A DNA stretch of 64,000 nucleotides from Streptomyces capitiformicae (GCF_002214185.1 NZ_CP022161.1:10113486-10177485); one strand, 5' to 3'; shown: positions 49,801-58,169, counted from the stretch's first letter. Program-made: numbers and translations. The notes: generated by a model not told the origin, from the letters alone.

Positions 49801-50222
49801 CGGGCGACGCGCCGGCGGCCGTCGTACTCATCGACCCGTATGCGCCGGACGACGCCGCGCTGCAGAACATCACAGACTCCCTGATGTCCGGCATCTACGA
49901 GGAGCGGAACCAGGGATACGTGTCCATGGACGGGCTCCGGCTGAGCGCGTCCTCCTGGTACGGCGACCTGCTGCTCGATCTGGAGCAGCAGGAGGTCGCC
50001 GCGCCGACGCTCCTGGTCCGCGCCTCCGACCCGCTGCCAGGGATCGCCCCGGACCGGGGCGTCGACTTCTGGCGGACCTCCTGGCAGTGGGCGCGGACGG
50101 TCGTGGATGTCTCAGGTGACCATTTCACGATGATGGAGGGACACGCAGATTCCACGGCCCGGGCGGTCAACGACTGGCTCGACGCGCGGCTCGGCGCCGG
50201 TCCGGCGGATGGCGAAGATTAG
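46818..50222 (+). CDS. Type I PKS terminal piece: AT tail-KR-ACP-thioesterase, N-terminally truncated
   Basis: PKS homology begins around 46855 inside an acyltransferase (RMVPVDYASHSAQVE; YASH, methylmalonyl-type). The KS, the AT start and the GHSxG serine are absent, and the TTG at 46818 is only the first in-frame start. Order: AT tail; post-AT linker (PLPTYAFEHRHYWPRR); KR with TGGTGGLG, no LDD motif but a Trp in FSTISAVWGSGGQSAY, indicating an A-type ketoreductase; ACP with LGFDSLTAIQLRN; type I thioesterase with GMSSGGYLAHA and GDHFTMMEGH, which would release a macrolactone or acid. It complements the truncated second module at 690-7250. Confidence 0.9.
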   Translation: MAFQSGVSAVVIARMVPVDYASHSAQVEVLEAELVAELEGIRPVAGRVPLYSTVTGDWLDMSEMDAGYWYRNLRATVRFEDAVRGLLADGHRAFVEVSPHPVLVPGLQDTLDDTPGGGVVLETLRRDSGDAFRLATALAHAHVNGLPVDWTTTYPADTAHQIPLPTYAFEHRHYWPRRRPAQEANAVAEVDGSAENGFWEAVEQEDLAALARVLELPGETSLGEALPRLASWRREQRERSTVDGWRYHVAWRPVQFGAGAALTGRWLLAVPAGRAADEWVNAVTQALTGAGAEAVRIDVPADATRESLGRAIAELSELSEGTAAVVNGVVSFAALLSGGDPDTSGLSAPVPAGVAANVALVQALGDADVQAPLWCVTRGAVSVGGSDEVTDTAQAGVWGLGRVVALEHPGRWGGLVDLPEAVDAAVAPRLVGLLAGAAGRTEDQVAIRPAGIFARRLVHAPAVESARERWQPSSGTVLVTGGTGGLGRETARWLAGAGAERLVLISRRGPDADGVAELRSELEELGSRVGVVACDVADRDELARLITELADEGTPVRGVVHTAGISHLTALTDIGMAEFAEVYRAKTVGARNLHELLGDSLDAFVTFSTISAVWGSGGQSAYAAANAEVDALMEYRRAAGLAATSVAWGAWAEVGMATTEGVAEQLGLRGIHAMPPHLAIAAMRDSLTAGDTCVTVSDMNWTRFAPSFAVARATRLLDELPEARKALAGDEPTAPTSGQSLSARLAGLAAEARADAVLDAVRAEVATVLGHTGPEAVEPDRPFLELGFDSLTAIQLRNALGTASGLKLPTSLVFDHATPAKLADFLGAELALLSAPQEPSPQAAEEAAAPDLLVSIFASSYAQGRSEEAFDLLRQAARLLPKSPEPALLADHTEPVRLATGAATAQLFCLPSHVPVAGPHQFARFAASFRGVRDVTALGLPGYRVGQTLPESAEILLEAQAERIRRQTEGAPFVLLGMSSGGYLAHALARHMEATGDAPAAVVLIDPYAPDDAALQNITDSLMSGIYEERNQGYVSMDGLRLSASSWYGDLLLDLEQQEVAAPTLLVRASDPLPGIAPDRGVDFWRTSWQWARTVVDVSGDHFTMMEGHADSTARAVNDWLDARLGAGPADGED

Positions 50223-50318
50223 AAGACCTGCTAGGGCCGCTGTGTTAGTGAATTCTGTGGGCCGGACGGCCGTACATGATGAATTCTAGGACGTACCTTT
50301 CCCTGGGTGGTGTGGTGA

Positions 50319-51641
50319 ATGGATGATGTGTACGAGGCGGTCGTCAATGGCGCCTCTTCCGAAGAAATGGCGCGGCTGAGTCCGCCCAGTGAATATCTCG
50401 CCGCTTATCTGCGGGCCGAGGACACCGAAATGTTCGCCGGGGTACAGGACAAGGACGTCCGGAAATCCCTGCACGTCGGCCGGGTGCCCATGCCTGAACT
50501 CGCGCCGGACGAGGTGCTGGTCGCCGTCATGGCGAGTTCGATCAACTACAACACCGTGTGGTCGGCGATGTTCGAGCCGATTCCCACTTTCGGCTTCCTG
50601 CGCCGCTTCGGCCGCCAGGGCGGCTACGCGGCCCGCCACGACCTGCCCTACCACGTCGTCGGTTCCGACGGCGCCGGCGTGGTCGTACAGGCAGGCAGCG
50701 GGGTGCGGCACTGGCGGCCCGGCGACCACGTGGTGGTCAGCCCGGCGTACGTCGACGACCAGGAACCCGCGACCCACGGCGACGGCATGATGGGCTCCAA
50801 CCAGCTCGCCTGGGGCTTCGAGACCAACTTCGGCGGGCTGGCCCACTACACCGTGGTACGGGCCAGCCAGTTGCTGCCCAAGCCGGCGCATCTCACCTGG
50901 GAGGAGGCCGCGTCCAACACGCTGTGCGCCGGTACGGCGTACCGCATGCTCATCAGCGAGCGCGGCGCCCGCATCAAGGTGGGTGACGTCGTGCTGATCT
51001 GGGGGGCGACCGGCGGGCTCGGCGGATACGCCGTACAGCTGGTGCGCAGGGCCGGTGGTATCCCGGTCGGCGTCGTCAGCTCCCCGGAGAAGGCCGAGGT
51101 GCTGCGCAGACTCGGCTGCGAGGTGATCATCGACCGCAACGAGATCGGGATGGGCGGCGGTGAGCCGGCCTCTCCCGAGGAGACGATCGAGATCGGCAAA
51201 CGGCTCGGCCGCCGCATCCGCAAGGAGGTCGGCGAGGATCCGCATGTCGCGTTCGACTACATCGGCCGCGCCACCTTCGGCGTATCCGTCTTCGTCGTCC
51301 GCCGCGGCGGCACGGTGGTCACCTGCGGTTCCAGCACCGGATATCAGCACCAGTTCGACAACCGATATCTGTGGATGAACCTCAAGCGGATCGTCGGCAG
51401 TCACATCGCCAATCTCCAGGAGAAGGCCGAGTGCAACCGGCTCTTCGAACTCGGGTATCTGGCCCCGATGCTCTCGACGACGTATTCCCTGGAAAATGTC
51501 GCGGAAGCGGCGCGGCTGGTGCAGAAGAACGAACACATCGGAAAAGTCGGTGTCCTGTGCATGGCTCCGGAAAAGGGGCTCGGTGTCACGGATCCCGCAA
51601 TGCGGGAGAAAATCGGTGAGGACCGGCTGAAGCTGGTCTGA
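50319..51641 (+). CDS. ccr: Crotonyl-CoA carboxylase/reductase
   Basis: 440 residues, MDR superfamily. It carries the long N-terminus typical of Ccr (FAGVQDKDVRKSLHVGRVPM), SSINYNTVWSAMFEP with the CO2-site Asn, LAWGFETNFGGLAHY with the Phe-Glu pair of the carboxylase site, the NADPH motif IWGATGGLGGYAVQL, and NLKRIVGSHIANLQE with the conserved His. It converts crotonyl-CoA (or other enoyl-CoA), CO2 and NADPH into ethylmalonyl-CoA (or alkylmalonyl-CoA). Its place directly after the PKS thioesterase and before a KAS III and a 3-hydroxyacyl-CoA dehydrogenase indicates extender-unit supply for the PKS. Confidence 0.94.
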   Translation: MDDVYEAVVNGASSEEMARLSPPSEYLAAYLRAEDTEMFAGVQDKDVRKSLHVGRVPMPELAPDEVLVAVMASSINYNTVWSAMFEPIPTFGFLRRFGRQGGYAARHDLPYHVVGSDGAGVVVQAGSGVRHWRPGDHVVVSPAYVDDQEPATHGDGMMGSNQLAWGFETNFGGLAHYTVVRASQLLPKPAHLTWEEAASNTLCAGTAYRMLISERGARIKVGDVVLIWGATGGLGGYAVQLVRRAGGIPVGVVSSPEKAEVLRRLGCEVIIDRNEIGMGGGEPASPEETIEIGKRLGRRIRKEVGEDPHVAFDYIGRATFGVSVFVVRRGGTVVTCGSSTGYQHQFDNRYLWMNLKRIVGSHIANLQEKAECNRLFELGYLAPMLSTTYSLENVAEAARLVQKNEHIGKVGVLCMAPEKGLGVTDPAMREKIGEDRLKLV

Positions 51642-51696
51642 GGTTCCGGCTGTCTTTTTGGTGGACGACCCGGGTCATTCATGAGAGGTGCGGGCT

Positions 51697-52713
51697 GTGG
51701 TGGCGGAAACATCGATTGGAATACTGGAAACCGGCGGATACGTGCCGGAGGCCGCGATCTCCAGCGAGGAGGTGGCGAAGAAGGTGGCCGTCACCGACTC
51801 CTGGCTGACGGACGAGTGGATCACCCGCAAGACCCGGATCGTCTCCCGCCGGTACGCGGCGCCGGGCGAGGCCACGTCGGACCTGGCGGCGAGGGCGGCG
51901 GAGCAGGCACTGGAGCGGTCCGGGCTCGCCGCCACCGACCTGGACTACCTGATCGTGTCGACGTCGACCGGTGACTCGCCGCAGCCGCCGACCGCGCACC
52001 TCGTCCAGAAGGAGATCCAGGCGTACCGCGCGGCCTGCCTCGACATCAACGTGGTGTGCAGCGGCTTCGTGTACGCCCTGGCCCTGGCCCAGGGCCTGGT
52101 GGCCCAGCGACCGGGCAGCCACGCCCTGGTCGTCGCCGCCGAGGTCTACTCGCGGTTCGTCGACTTCACCGACCGCCGCACAGCCGTACTCATGGGTGAC
52201 GGGGCGGGCGCGGCCGTCGTGGGGCAGGTGCCCGAGGGGCGTGGCTTCCTGGGGTTCGAACTCGTCGGGCGCGGTGACGCGCACGGGCTGATCCGGGTCG
52301 AGGCGGGCGGCAGCCGTATCCCGCCGTCCGCCGAAACCGTCGCGGACGGCGGCCACTTCCTCAGGATGGAGGGCCGCGACGTACGGAACTTCGTGAACGA
52401 GAACCTTCCGCCGGCCGTCCGTACGCTGACCGACGCACACGGCCTGACCCTGGGAGACGTCCAGCACTTCGTGCCGCACCAGCCCAACGGCGTGATGCTG
52501 GACGAACTGGTCGAGCACACCGGCCTGGAGAAGGCCCAGAACCACCGCACCGTGGAGCAGTACGGCAACATGGGCAGCGCCTCGGTCGCGTACACCCTGC
52601 ACGACGCCAACCTGCGCGGCCGACTGGGCGAGGGCGACCTGGTCCTGCTGGCCGGCTTCGGCGGCGGTATGTCCATCGGCGCCGGACTGCTGCGTTGGGG
52701 AGGGGCGCGATGA
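51697..52713 (+). CDS. KAS III (FabH-like) 3-oxoacyl synthase
   Basis: 338 residues. GTG at 51697 has GAGAGG upstream; an in-frame GTG at 51688 is the alternative. It carries the FabH catalytic triad: Cys in DINVVCSGFVYAL, His in FVPHQPNGVM and Asn in QYGNMGSASVAY, plus GILETGGYVPEAAISSEEV at the start. It condenses an acyl-CoA with a malonyl unit. Linked to a 3-hydroxyacyl-CoA dehydrogenase and Ccr, it most likely makes the 3-oxoacyl precursor of an unusual alkylmalonyl-CoA, though a role in starter-unit supply is possible. It overlaps the next gene by 4 bp. Confidence 0.9.
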   Translation: MVAETSIGILETGGYVPEAAISSEEVAKKVAVTDSWLTDEWITRKTRIVSRRYAAPGEATSDLAARAAEQALERSGLAATDLDYLIVSTSTGDSPQPPTAHLVQKEIQAYRAACLDINVVCSGFVYALALAQGLVAQRPGSHALVVAAEVYSRFVDFTDRRTAVLMGDGAGAAVVGQVPEGRGFLGFELVGRGDAHGLIRVEAGGSRIPPSAETVADGGHFLRMEGRDVRNFVNENLPPAVRTLTDAHGLTLGDVQHFVPHQPNGVMLDELVEHTGLEKAQNHRTVEQYGNMGSASVAYTLHDANLRGRLGEGDLVLLAGFGGGMSIGAGLLRWGGAR

Positions 52714-53585
52714 CCCCGCACGGAGACAACGACATCAGCAGGGTCGGAGTGGTGGGCGGCGGCACCATGGGTGTCGGCGTCGCCGAGGTGTGTGCGAGGG
52801 CGGAGCTCGACGTACGCGTCGCCGTCTCCGGCGCCGCCTCCGCCGCCCGGGCCCGGGGCCGGCTGACCGCGTCGCTCGACCGCGCCCTCCGCAAGGAACG
52901 GATCACCGAGCGGCAGCGTGAACAGATCCTGGGATGCGTGGAGTTCACCACGGACCGGACCGAACTGGCGGACCGTCAACTGGTGGTCGAGTGCATCGTG
53001 GAGGACGAACCGGCGAAGCTGTCCCTGTTCGCCGAACTCGACAAGATCGTCGAGGACCCGGAGGCGATTCTCGCCTCGAACACCTCTTCCCTGCCCATCA
53101 TGCGACTGGCCCGTACCACCGACCGGGCCGGTCACGTCATCGGCATGCACTTCTTCAACCCGGCGCCCGACCTGCCGCTCGTCGAACTGGTCGGCTCCCT
53201 CCTGACGGAGGAGCGCACCATGACGCGAGTCCGGGCGTTCACCGCGGACGTCCTCGGCAAGTCGACGATCGTCTCCCCGGACCGCACCGGTTTCGTGGTG
53301 AACTCCCTGCTGATCCCCTACCTCGTGAGCGCCGTCCGCATGCTCGAATCCGGGTTCGCATCCGCCGAGGCGATCGACCTCGGCATGGTCGCGGGCTGCG
53401 CCCACCCGCTGGGCCCACTTCGGCTGGCAGACCTGATCGGCCTCGACATCGTCGCGTCCGTCGCGGACGCGCTGTACGAGGAGTACAAGGAACCACTGTT
53501 CGCGCCCCCGCCGCTCCTGAGCAGGATGGTGGAAGGCGGCCTGCTGGGCCGGAAAACGGGGCGGGGCTTCTACACGTACCAGTGA
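52710..53585 (+). CDS. 3-hydroxyacyl-CoA (3-hydroxybutyryl-CoA-like) dehydrogenase
   Basis: 291 residues, ATGA-coupled to the KAS III gene. NAD motif VGVVGGGTMGVGVAEVC; catalytic Ser/Asn region ASNTSSLPIMRLA; catalytic His in GMHFFNPAPDLPLVEL; C-terminal domain with LIPYLVSAVRMLESG and TGRGFYTYQ. It would reduce the 3-oxoacyl thioester from the KAS III enzyme to a 3-hydroxyacyl form. A dehydratase is needed before Ccr and is not encoded in this window. This is the last gene of the PKS-associated operon seen here. Confidence 0.92.
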   Translation: MTPHGDNDISRVGVVGGGTMGVGVAEVCARAELDVRVAVSGAASAARARGRLTASLDRALRKERITERQREQILGCVEFTTDRTELADRQLVVECIVEDEPAKLSLFAELDKIVEDPEAILASNTSSLPIMRLARTTDRAGHVIGMHFFNPAPDLPLVELVGSLLTEERTMTRVRAFTADVLGKSTIVSPDRTGFVVNSLLIPYLVSAVRMLESGFASAEAIDLGMVAGCAHPLGPLRLADLIGLDIVASVADALYEEYKEPLFAPPPLLSRMVEGGLLGRKTGRGFYTYQ

Positions 53586-53714
53586 CCCGACGCGAGTCAC
53601 GGGGTGAGAGCCCCCGGAATCATCCGTCGTTCAGCAGATACCAGGGACACGGGCCCGTACGGGCGAGGAGAACTCCGACAGCTCGCCCCTCCCGGCATAG
53701 GTATGGAGTGGGTG

Positions 53715-54049
53715 ATCAGTTCCGGCCCCACATCCACATGACGCCCGAGGAGGGGTTGCAGACCCATCTCGACCTTCAGGGCGGGCAGTCGAGTGGTGTG
53801 CTGTTGCCGATCCACTGGGCGACGTTCAATCTGGCGCCGCACGCCTGGGCGGAGCCGGGGGAGCGCACGATGTGGGCCGCGCACGGGGCGGGGATGACGC
53901 TGGCCTCAGCGCGGCCGGGTGAGCCTTTCGAGCCGGAGAGCACACCGCCGGTGGATCCGTGGTGGCGGGCGGTGGCCCAGCAGCCGGTCGGCGGCTGGCA
54001 CGCGTGGCCGCCGGTGGGGGAGCGGTTGGATCTGGTGGCGGAGAGCTGA
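53715..54049 (+). pseudogene. C-terminal fragment of an MBL-fold (NAPE-PLD-like) hydrolase
   Basis: The frame begins HIHMTPEEGLQTHLDLQGG, then LLPIHWATFNLAPHAWAEPG and ends DLVAES at 54049. The IHWATFNLA..WAEP segment is the conserved end of metallo-beta-lactamase-fold hydrolases related to NAPE-PLD. The HxHxDH zinc motif and everything before it are missing, and no start codon fits. A strong hairpin follows 46 bp after the stop. Confidence 0.7.
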
Positions 54050-54094
54050 CATCCGCGTCGAGAATTCTCCCGATGGGGTGATTTTTGGATTGAC

Positions 54095-54133
54095 GGCGAG
54101 GGCCGGAGAGTGAATTTTTCTCCGGCCCTCGCC
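54095..54133. terminator. Strong hairpin terminator
   Basis: GGCGAGGGCCGGAGA pairs perfectly with TCTCCGGCCCTCGCC (15 bp) around a TGAATTTT-type loop. It lies after the MBL fragment and ends transcription before the conservon. The following stretch to 54446 is relatively AT-rich, shows no gene, and presumably contains the conservon promoter. Confidence 0.85.
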
Positions 54134-54446
54134 CTCTGTTGTTGACCTGTTGTCGACCCGTTCCGACCGGCTCTGATCGGATTCCGGTCGTAAAAGGAAA
54201 GCGGCAAGAACGCGCGTCCGAATAATTGCCGGTCTTTCCCATGAGGCCTCATACCAGAGCGAGATGCTTTGCGGAGGCATTTGTCAACTGCGCACCGCAC
54301 ATGGCCCGTTGGTGACTACTGTGAGTTTCCGTCGGACGACGCAGGGCTGAATTCTTCGGCTCTCCCGATCGGCACGCGATGGCGCATGCCCAAGTCGCCC
54401 AGACGCGGCACCCCCACGCCCCAGACGGACCAGTACGAGGACGCTG

Positions 54447-56642
54447 ATGTCTCACCTTCGCGCACCGGCCGCACGCGCAGACCGCCGTGAGGGCGGGCGG
54501 CACGGGCGACCGGCCACCCGCGCCGTCCCCTCGCTGCCCGAGATCCACATACGGCCGCAGTTGCTGCGTCTGGCGGTCCTGCCCCCCACCGCCGTGGCCC
54601 TCAGCGCCTGCGCCGCCGTGCTCTTCACCGTCCGCGCCGGCGGCGCCCGCCCGAGCCCCACCGTGTGGGCGGTGCTCGCCGGAGCCGCCGCGGTGGCCCT
54701 CGCCGGCATCGCGATCGCCGCTGTCGCCGCCGGGCGCACCGCCAAGTCCGTACGCGAACGCCTGGGCGCCCTGCGCCAGATCAGCACCAAGGGCGAGGAC
54801 GACCTGCGCGCGCTGGTCGACGCGCTCCGGCGCGGCGACCAGCCGCCCGCGCGCGGCCCGCGCACCAAGTCCGCCGCCGACGCCGACGACTTCGAGCTGC
54901 TCACCGCCGACCTGGCACGCGCCCACGACAGCGCCGTCACCGCCGTCGTCCAGGCCTCGCAACTCTCCAGCCACGCGGGCAGCGAACAGAAGCTCGAAGT
55001 CTTCGTGAACCTGGCGCGCCGCCTGCAGTCCCTGGTGCAGCGCGAGATCTCCATCCTCGACGACCTGGAGAACGAGATCGAGGACCCCGATCTCCTCAAG
55101 GGGCTCTTCCACGTCGACCACCTCGCCACCCGCATCCGCCGCCACGCCGAGAACCTCGCCGTCCTCGGCGGCGCCGTCTCCCGGCGTCAGTGGAGCAACC
55201 CCGTCTCCATGACGGAGGTGCTGCGCTCCGCGATCGCCGAGGTCGAGCAGTACTCCCGGGTCAAGCTGGTGCCGCCGGTCGACGGCACCCTGCGCGGGCA
55301 CGCCGTCGCCGACGTCATCCACCTGCTGGCCGAACTCGTCGAGAACGCCACGGTGTTCTCCGCCCCGCACACCCAGGTCCTGCTCCGCGCCAACATCGTC
55401 ACCTCCGGCCTCGCCGTCGAGGTCGAGGACCGAGGCCTCGGCATGCCCGTCACCGAGCAGAACAAGATGAACGCCCTGCTCGCCGACCCCGACCAGGTCA
55501 GCGTCGCCAGCCTGCTCCAGGACGGCCGCATCGGCCTCTTCGTGGTATCCCAGCTCGCCCGCCGCCACGGCATCCAGGTCCGCCTCCAGACCAACATCTA
55601 CGGCGGCGTCCAGGCCGCCTTCGTCGTCCCGCAGGGGCTGCTGGGCAGCGACGACCAGGGCGTCGCCCCCGGCGACCTGACGCAGACCCAGCCCCAGACC
55701 CCGCAGAACACCGCCGCCCGGCACCCGTCCGCCGGCCCCCGCCACGCGCAACCCTCCACCGCCCAGCGGACATCCGCCCCCGGGCCCGCGGAGCGACCGG
55801 CGTCCGCGCAGCCGTTCCGGTCCGCCCCGGCGCAGGCCGCCCGGCCGACCTCCGCGCGGTCCGCACGTCACGGGCGCCCAGACACCGGTTCGTCCGCCGC
55901 GAGCCCGATCCGCGCCTCCGTGCCCCGGCAGCAGGGCCCCGACAGAGGAAACGGAAAACACGGTCAGGGCCGGGGCACCAGCGGCCTCGACCCGCTGCCC
56001 GTGCGCGGCGCCCGTGAGGAGCGGCCCAACCCGGCCGAGGCCGTGCCCGGCATTCGCCCCGACGAGCGGCGAACCGTCGCGGACAATACCGCGACGCCGC
56101 CGACCCAGCGTGTCGGCGGCACGGTACGCGGCACGATGGGCAAGCCCCAGCTGCCCCGCCGCCGCGCCCAGCAGCACATCGTGCCCCAGCTCCGCGGCGG
56201 CCCCCCGCCCACGCCCCGCCAGGACCCCGACCACTACGTCGGCCACGACCCCGGGCTCATGGCGGCGTTCCAGCGCGGCATCGGACTCGCCGAGGCCCGC
56301 CAGACGGAGACCTCCGACTGGGACACCTCCGACTGGGACACCGCCACGCTCGACACGACCCCCGTCGACCTGGCACCCCCGGACGCCTCGTCCCGCATCG
56401 ACCTGGGCCACCTGGACACGCCGTCCCGTATCGACCTGGGCAACACGGGCCGTGCGGACGCCCTCCACACCGACGCCGTCCACATGGAGCTGGCCCATAT
56501 GGACGCCCCGCACAAGGACGCGGCACAACCCCTGGGCGGACCCACCAGGGGCGCCACCCCCATAGCCGTACCGCCGTCCAACCTCGACGCCGCGCACGAC
56601 CTCACGCCCCCCCGGCAAGACGGGAGCACACCAGCCGGATGA
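54447..56642 (+). CDS. cvnA: Conservon sensor-kinase-like ATPase CvnA
   Basis: 731 residues. Two N-terminal membrane segments (about 40-63 and 70-93) are followed by a coiled region, a degenerate dimerisation part (LARRLQSLVQREISILDDLE) and a HATPase domain: LLAELVENATVFSAPHTQV (N box), VEVEDRGLGMPV (G1) and QDGRIGLFVVSQLARRHG (G2). The last ~300 residues are Pro/Ala/Arg-rich and then acidic with repeated DTSDWDT and DLG units, probably unstructured. CvnA proteins work with roadblock and GTPase partners as a bacterial GPCR-like complex. The gene starts the four-gene conservon. Confidence 0.92.
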   Translation: MSHLRAPAARADRREGGRHGRPATRAVPSLPEIHIRPQLLRLAVLPPTAVALSACAAVLFTVRAGGARPSPTVWAVLAGAAAVALAGIAIAAVAAGRTAKSVRERLGALRQISTKGEDDLRALVDALRRGDQPPARGPRTKSAADADDFELLTADLARAHDSAVTAVVQASQLSSHAGSEQKLEVFVNLARRLQSLVQREISILDDLENEIEDPDLLKGLFHVDHLATRIRRHAENLAVLGGAVSRRQWSNPVSMTEVLRSAIAEVEQYSRVKLVPPVDGTLRGHAVADVIHLLAELVENATVFSAPHTQVLLRANIVTSGLAVEVEDRGLGMPVTEQNKMNALLADPDQVSVASLLQDGRIGLFVVSQLARRHGIQVRLQTNIYGGVQAAFVVPQGLLGSDDQGVAPGDLTQTQPQTPQNTAARHPSAGPRHAQPSTAQRTSAPGPAERPASAQPFRSAPAQAARPTSARSARHGRPDTGSSAASPIRASVPRQQGPDRGNGKHGQGRGTSGLDPLPVRGAREERPNPAEAVPGIRPDERRTVADNTATPPTQRVGGTVRGTMGKPQLPRRRAQQHIVPQLRGGPPPTPRQDPDHYVGHDPGLMAAFQRGIGLAEARQTETSDWDTSDWDTATLDTTPVDLAPPDASSRIDLGHLDTPSRIDLGNTGRADALHTDAVHMELAHMDAPHKDAAQPLGGPTRGATPIAVPPSNLDAAHDLTPPRQDGSTPAG

Positions 56643-56722
56643 TCAGCCCCCTCTCCACCCCCAGCGCCGTCCCCACCTCCTCCGCTCCCCCCGACCTTCG
56701 TACCCCAAGGAGTCGATCCACC

Positions 56723-57154
56723 ATGGCGAGCGATGCGCCGACCGGCCATGTATCCGATCTCGACTGGCTGATGAGCGGTCTCGTGCAGCGCGTACCGCAC
56801 ACGACGAGCGCGGTGCTGCTGTCCTGTGACGGGCTCGTGAAGTCGGTCCACGGCCTCGACCCGGACAGCGCCGACCACATGGCCGCGTTGGCGTCCGGCC
56901 TGTACTCCCTTGGCCGCAGCGCGGGTGTCCGTTTCGGCGACGGCGGCGACGTACGCCAGGTCGTCGTCGAACTCGACTCGAACCTGCTGTTCGTCTCCAC
57001 CGCGGGCGCCGGAACCTGCCTCGCCGTGCTCGCCGGCCGCGAGGCCGACGCCGCGGTCCTCGGCTACGAGATGGCGATGCTGGTCAAGAGCGTCCGCCCG
57101 TATCTGGTCACCCAGCCCCGCCAGGCCGTCCAACCCCCGGCGATGAGGCCTTGA
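56723..57154 (+). CDS. cvnB: Conservon roadblock/LC7 protein CvnB
   Basis: 143 residues from ATG 56723 with AAGGAG ten bases upstream; the frame is open back to 56639 but without a good site. Roadblock/LC7 fold: LDWLMSGLVQRVPHTTSAVL, SCDGLVKSVHGLD, LASGLYSLGRSAG, VVVELDSNLLFVSTAGAG and YEMAMLVKSVRPYL. Roadblock proteins regulate small GTPases; in conservons CvnB binds CvnA and CvnD. Confidence 0.93.
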   Translation: MASDAPTGHVSDLDWLMSGLVQRVPHTTSAVLLSCDGLVKSVHGLDPDSADHMAALASGLYSLGRSAGVRFGDGGDVRQVVVELDSNLLFVSTAGAGTCLAVLAGREADAAVLGYEMAMLVKSVRPYLVTQPRQAVQPPAMRP

Positions 57155-57156
57155 GC

Positions 57157-57528
57157 GTGGCCATGTCCGGCGACGGACCCCTGTACGACGACGACGCCGG
57201 TCGGCTGGTGCGCCCGTACACCGTCATCAACGGCCGGACCCGGCCGACCACCGCGCTCGATCTCCTCTCACAGGTGATGGCCACCGGGGCGACCCCCCTC
57301 GGCTATCTCGGCCCCGAGCACACGACCGCACTCGACCTGTGCCGGGCACCTGTCTCGGTCGCCGAGGTCGCCGCCCACCTCAAGCTGCCGGCGGCGGTCA
57401 CCAAGGTGCTGCTGTCCGACCTGGTCGACTGCGGGGCACTCACCACCAAGCCCCCGGCCTTCCACCACAACCCGACAGACCGGTCTCTTCTGGAGGCAGT
57501 GCTCGATGGACTACGACGACAGCTCTGA
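57157..57528 (+). CDS. cvnC: Conservon DUF742 protein CvnC
   Basis: About 123 residues; GTG 57157 has GAGG upstream, with TTG 57151 and ATG 57163 as alternatives. DUF742 signature: DDAGRLVRPYTVINGRTRPT and CRAPVSVAEVAAHLKLPAAV, which looks like a winged-helix core, then VLLSDLVDCGAL. It is the third component of the conservon and ends inside the start of cvnD (23-bp overlap), indicating tight coupling. Confidence 0.92.
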   Translation: MAMSGDGPLYDDDAGRLVRPYTVINGRTRPTTALDLLSQVMATGATPLGYLGPEHTTALDLCRAPVSVAEVAAHLKLPAAVTKVLLSDLVDCGALTTKPPAFHHNPTDRSLLEAVLDGLRRQL

Positions 57529-58105
57529 CCCCTTCCCCACCGCACTGAAGATCTTGGTGGCGGGAGGGTTCGGGGTAGGCAAGACGACCTTCGTGGGCGC
57601 GGTGAGCGAGATCGCGCCGCTGAGCACGGAGGAACTGCTCACCACCGTGAGCGTCGCGACGGACAGCCTCGACGGCGTCGAGAACAAGGTCGAGACGACC
57701 GTGGCCATGGACTTCGGCCGCATCACCCTCGACCCGCAGCATGTGCTCTATCTGTTCGGCACGCCCGGGCAGCAGCGTTTCTGGTTCATGTGGGACGAGC
57801 TCTCCGAAGGCGCCCTCGGCGCGGTCATCCTCGCCGACACCCGCCGCCTGGAGGACTGTTTCGCCGCCGTCGACTTCTTCGAACAGCGCGGCCTCGGCTT
57901 CATCGTCGCCGTCAACGAGTTCGACGGCTCCTTCCGCTACGAGGCCGACGAGGTGCGCGCCGCCCTCGACCTCGACCCGGAGATCCCCGTCGTCTGCTGC
58001 GACGCCCGTATCTCCAGCTCGGGCGTACAGACCCTGCTCACCCTCGTACGCCACCTCCTCGCCCACACCCCCGCGCAGCTGCCCAGCCACGGGGCCCACA
58101 CATGA
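57506..58105 (+). CDS. cvnD: Conservon GTP-binding protein CvnD
   Basis: 199 residues. P-loop VAGGFGVGKTTFVGAVSEI, switch region TVAMDFGRITLD, Walker B-like YLFGTPGQQRFWFMWDELS (GTPGQ, the Ras/Arf-like G3 motif) and AVNEFDGS as the guanine-specificity segment (NEFD in place of NKxD). CvnD is the small GTPase of the conservon, controlled by the roadblock partner. Its stop overlaps the start of an 11-codon mini-ORF (ATGA). Confidence 0.94.
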   Translation: MDYDDSSDPFPTALKILVAGGFGVGKTTFVGAVSEIAPLSTEELLTTVSVATDSLDGVENKVETTVAMDFGRITLDPQHVLYLFGTPGQQRFWFMWDELSEGALGAVILADTRRLEDCFAAVDFFEQRGLGFIVAVNEFDGSFRYEADEVRAALDLDPEIPVVCCDARISSSGVQTLLTLVRHLLAHTPAQLPSHGAHT

Positions 58106-58137
58106 CGTACGACACGAGCCGCGGAGCCCATCGATGA
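58102..58137 (+). CDS. Mini-ORF 1 (MTYDTSRGAHR), coupled to cvnD
   Basis: 11 codons and a stop, starting at the ATGA of the cvnD stop. It contains GCGGAGCCCATCG, which places a GGAG ribosome site a few bases before the start of mini-ORF 2. Its sequence resembles mini-ORF 2 and the N-terminus of the GAF protein, so it may be a duplicated gene start. Whether the peptide is made or functional is unknown. Confidence 0.45.
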   Translation: MTYDTSRGAHR

Positions 58138-58169
58138 CCCCTGACCCGATCCGCGGAGCCCGGCGATGA
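58134..58169 (+). CDS. Mini-ORF 2 (MTPDPIRGARR), coupled to mini-ORF 1 and to the GAF gene
   Basis: 11 codons and a stop. Start and stop both overlap neighbours as ATGA (mini-ORF 1 stop at 58135-58137, GAF start at 58166). It carries the GGAG that serves as ribosome site for the GAF gene. The repeat period with mini-ORF 1 is 32 bp (CCGCGGAGCCC at 58119 and 58151). Confidence 0.45.
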   Translation: MTPDPIRGARR

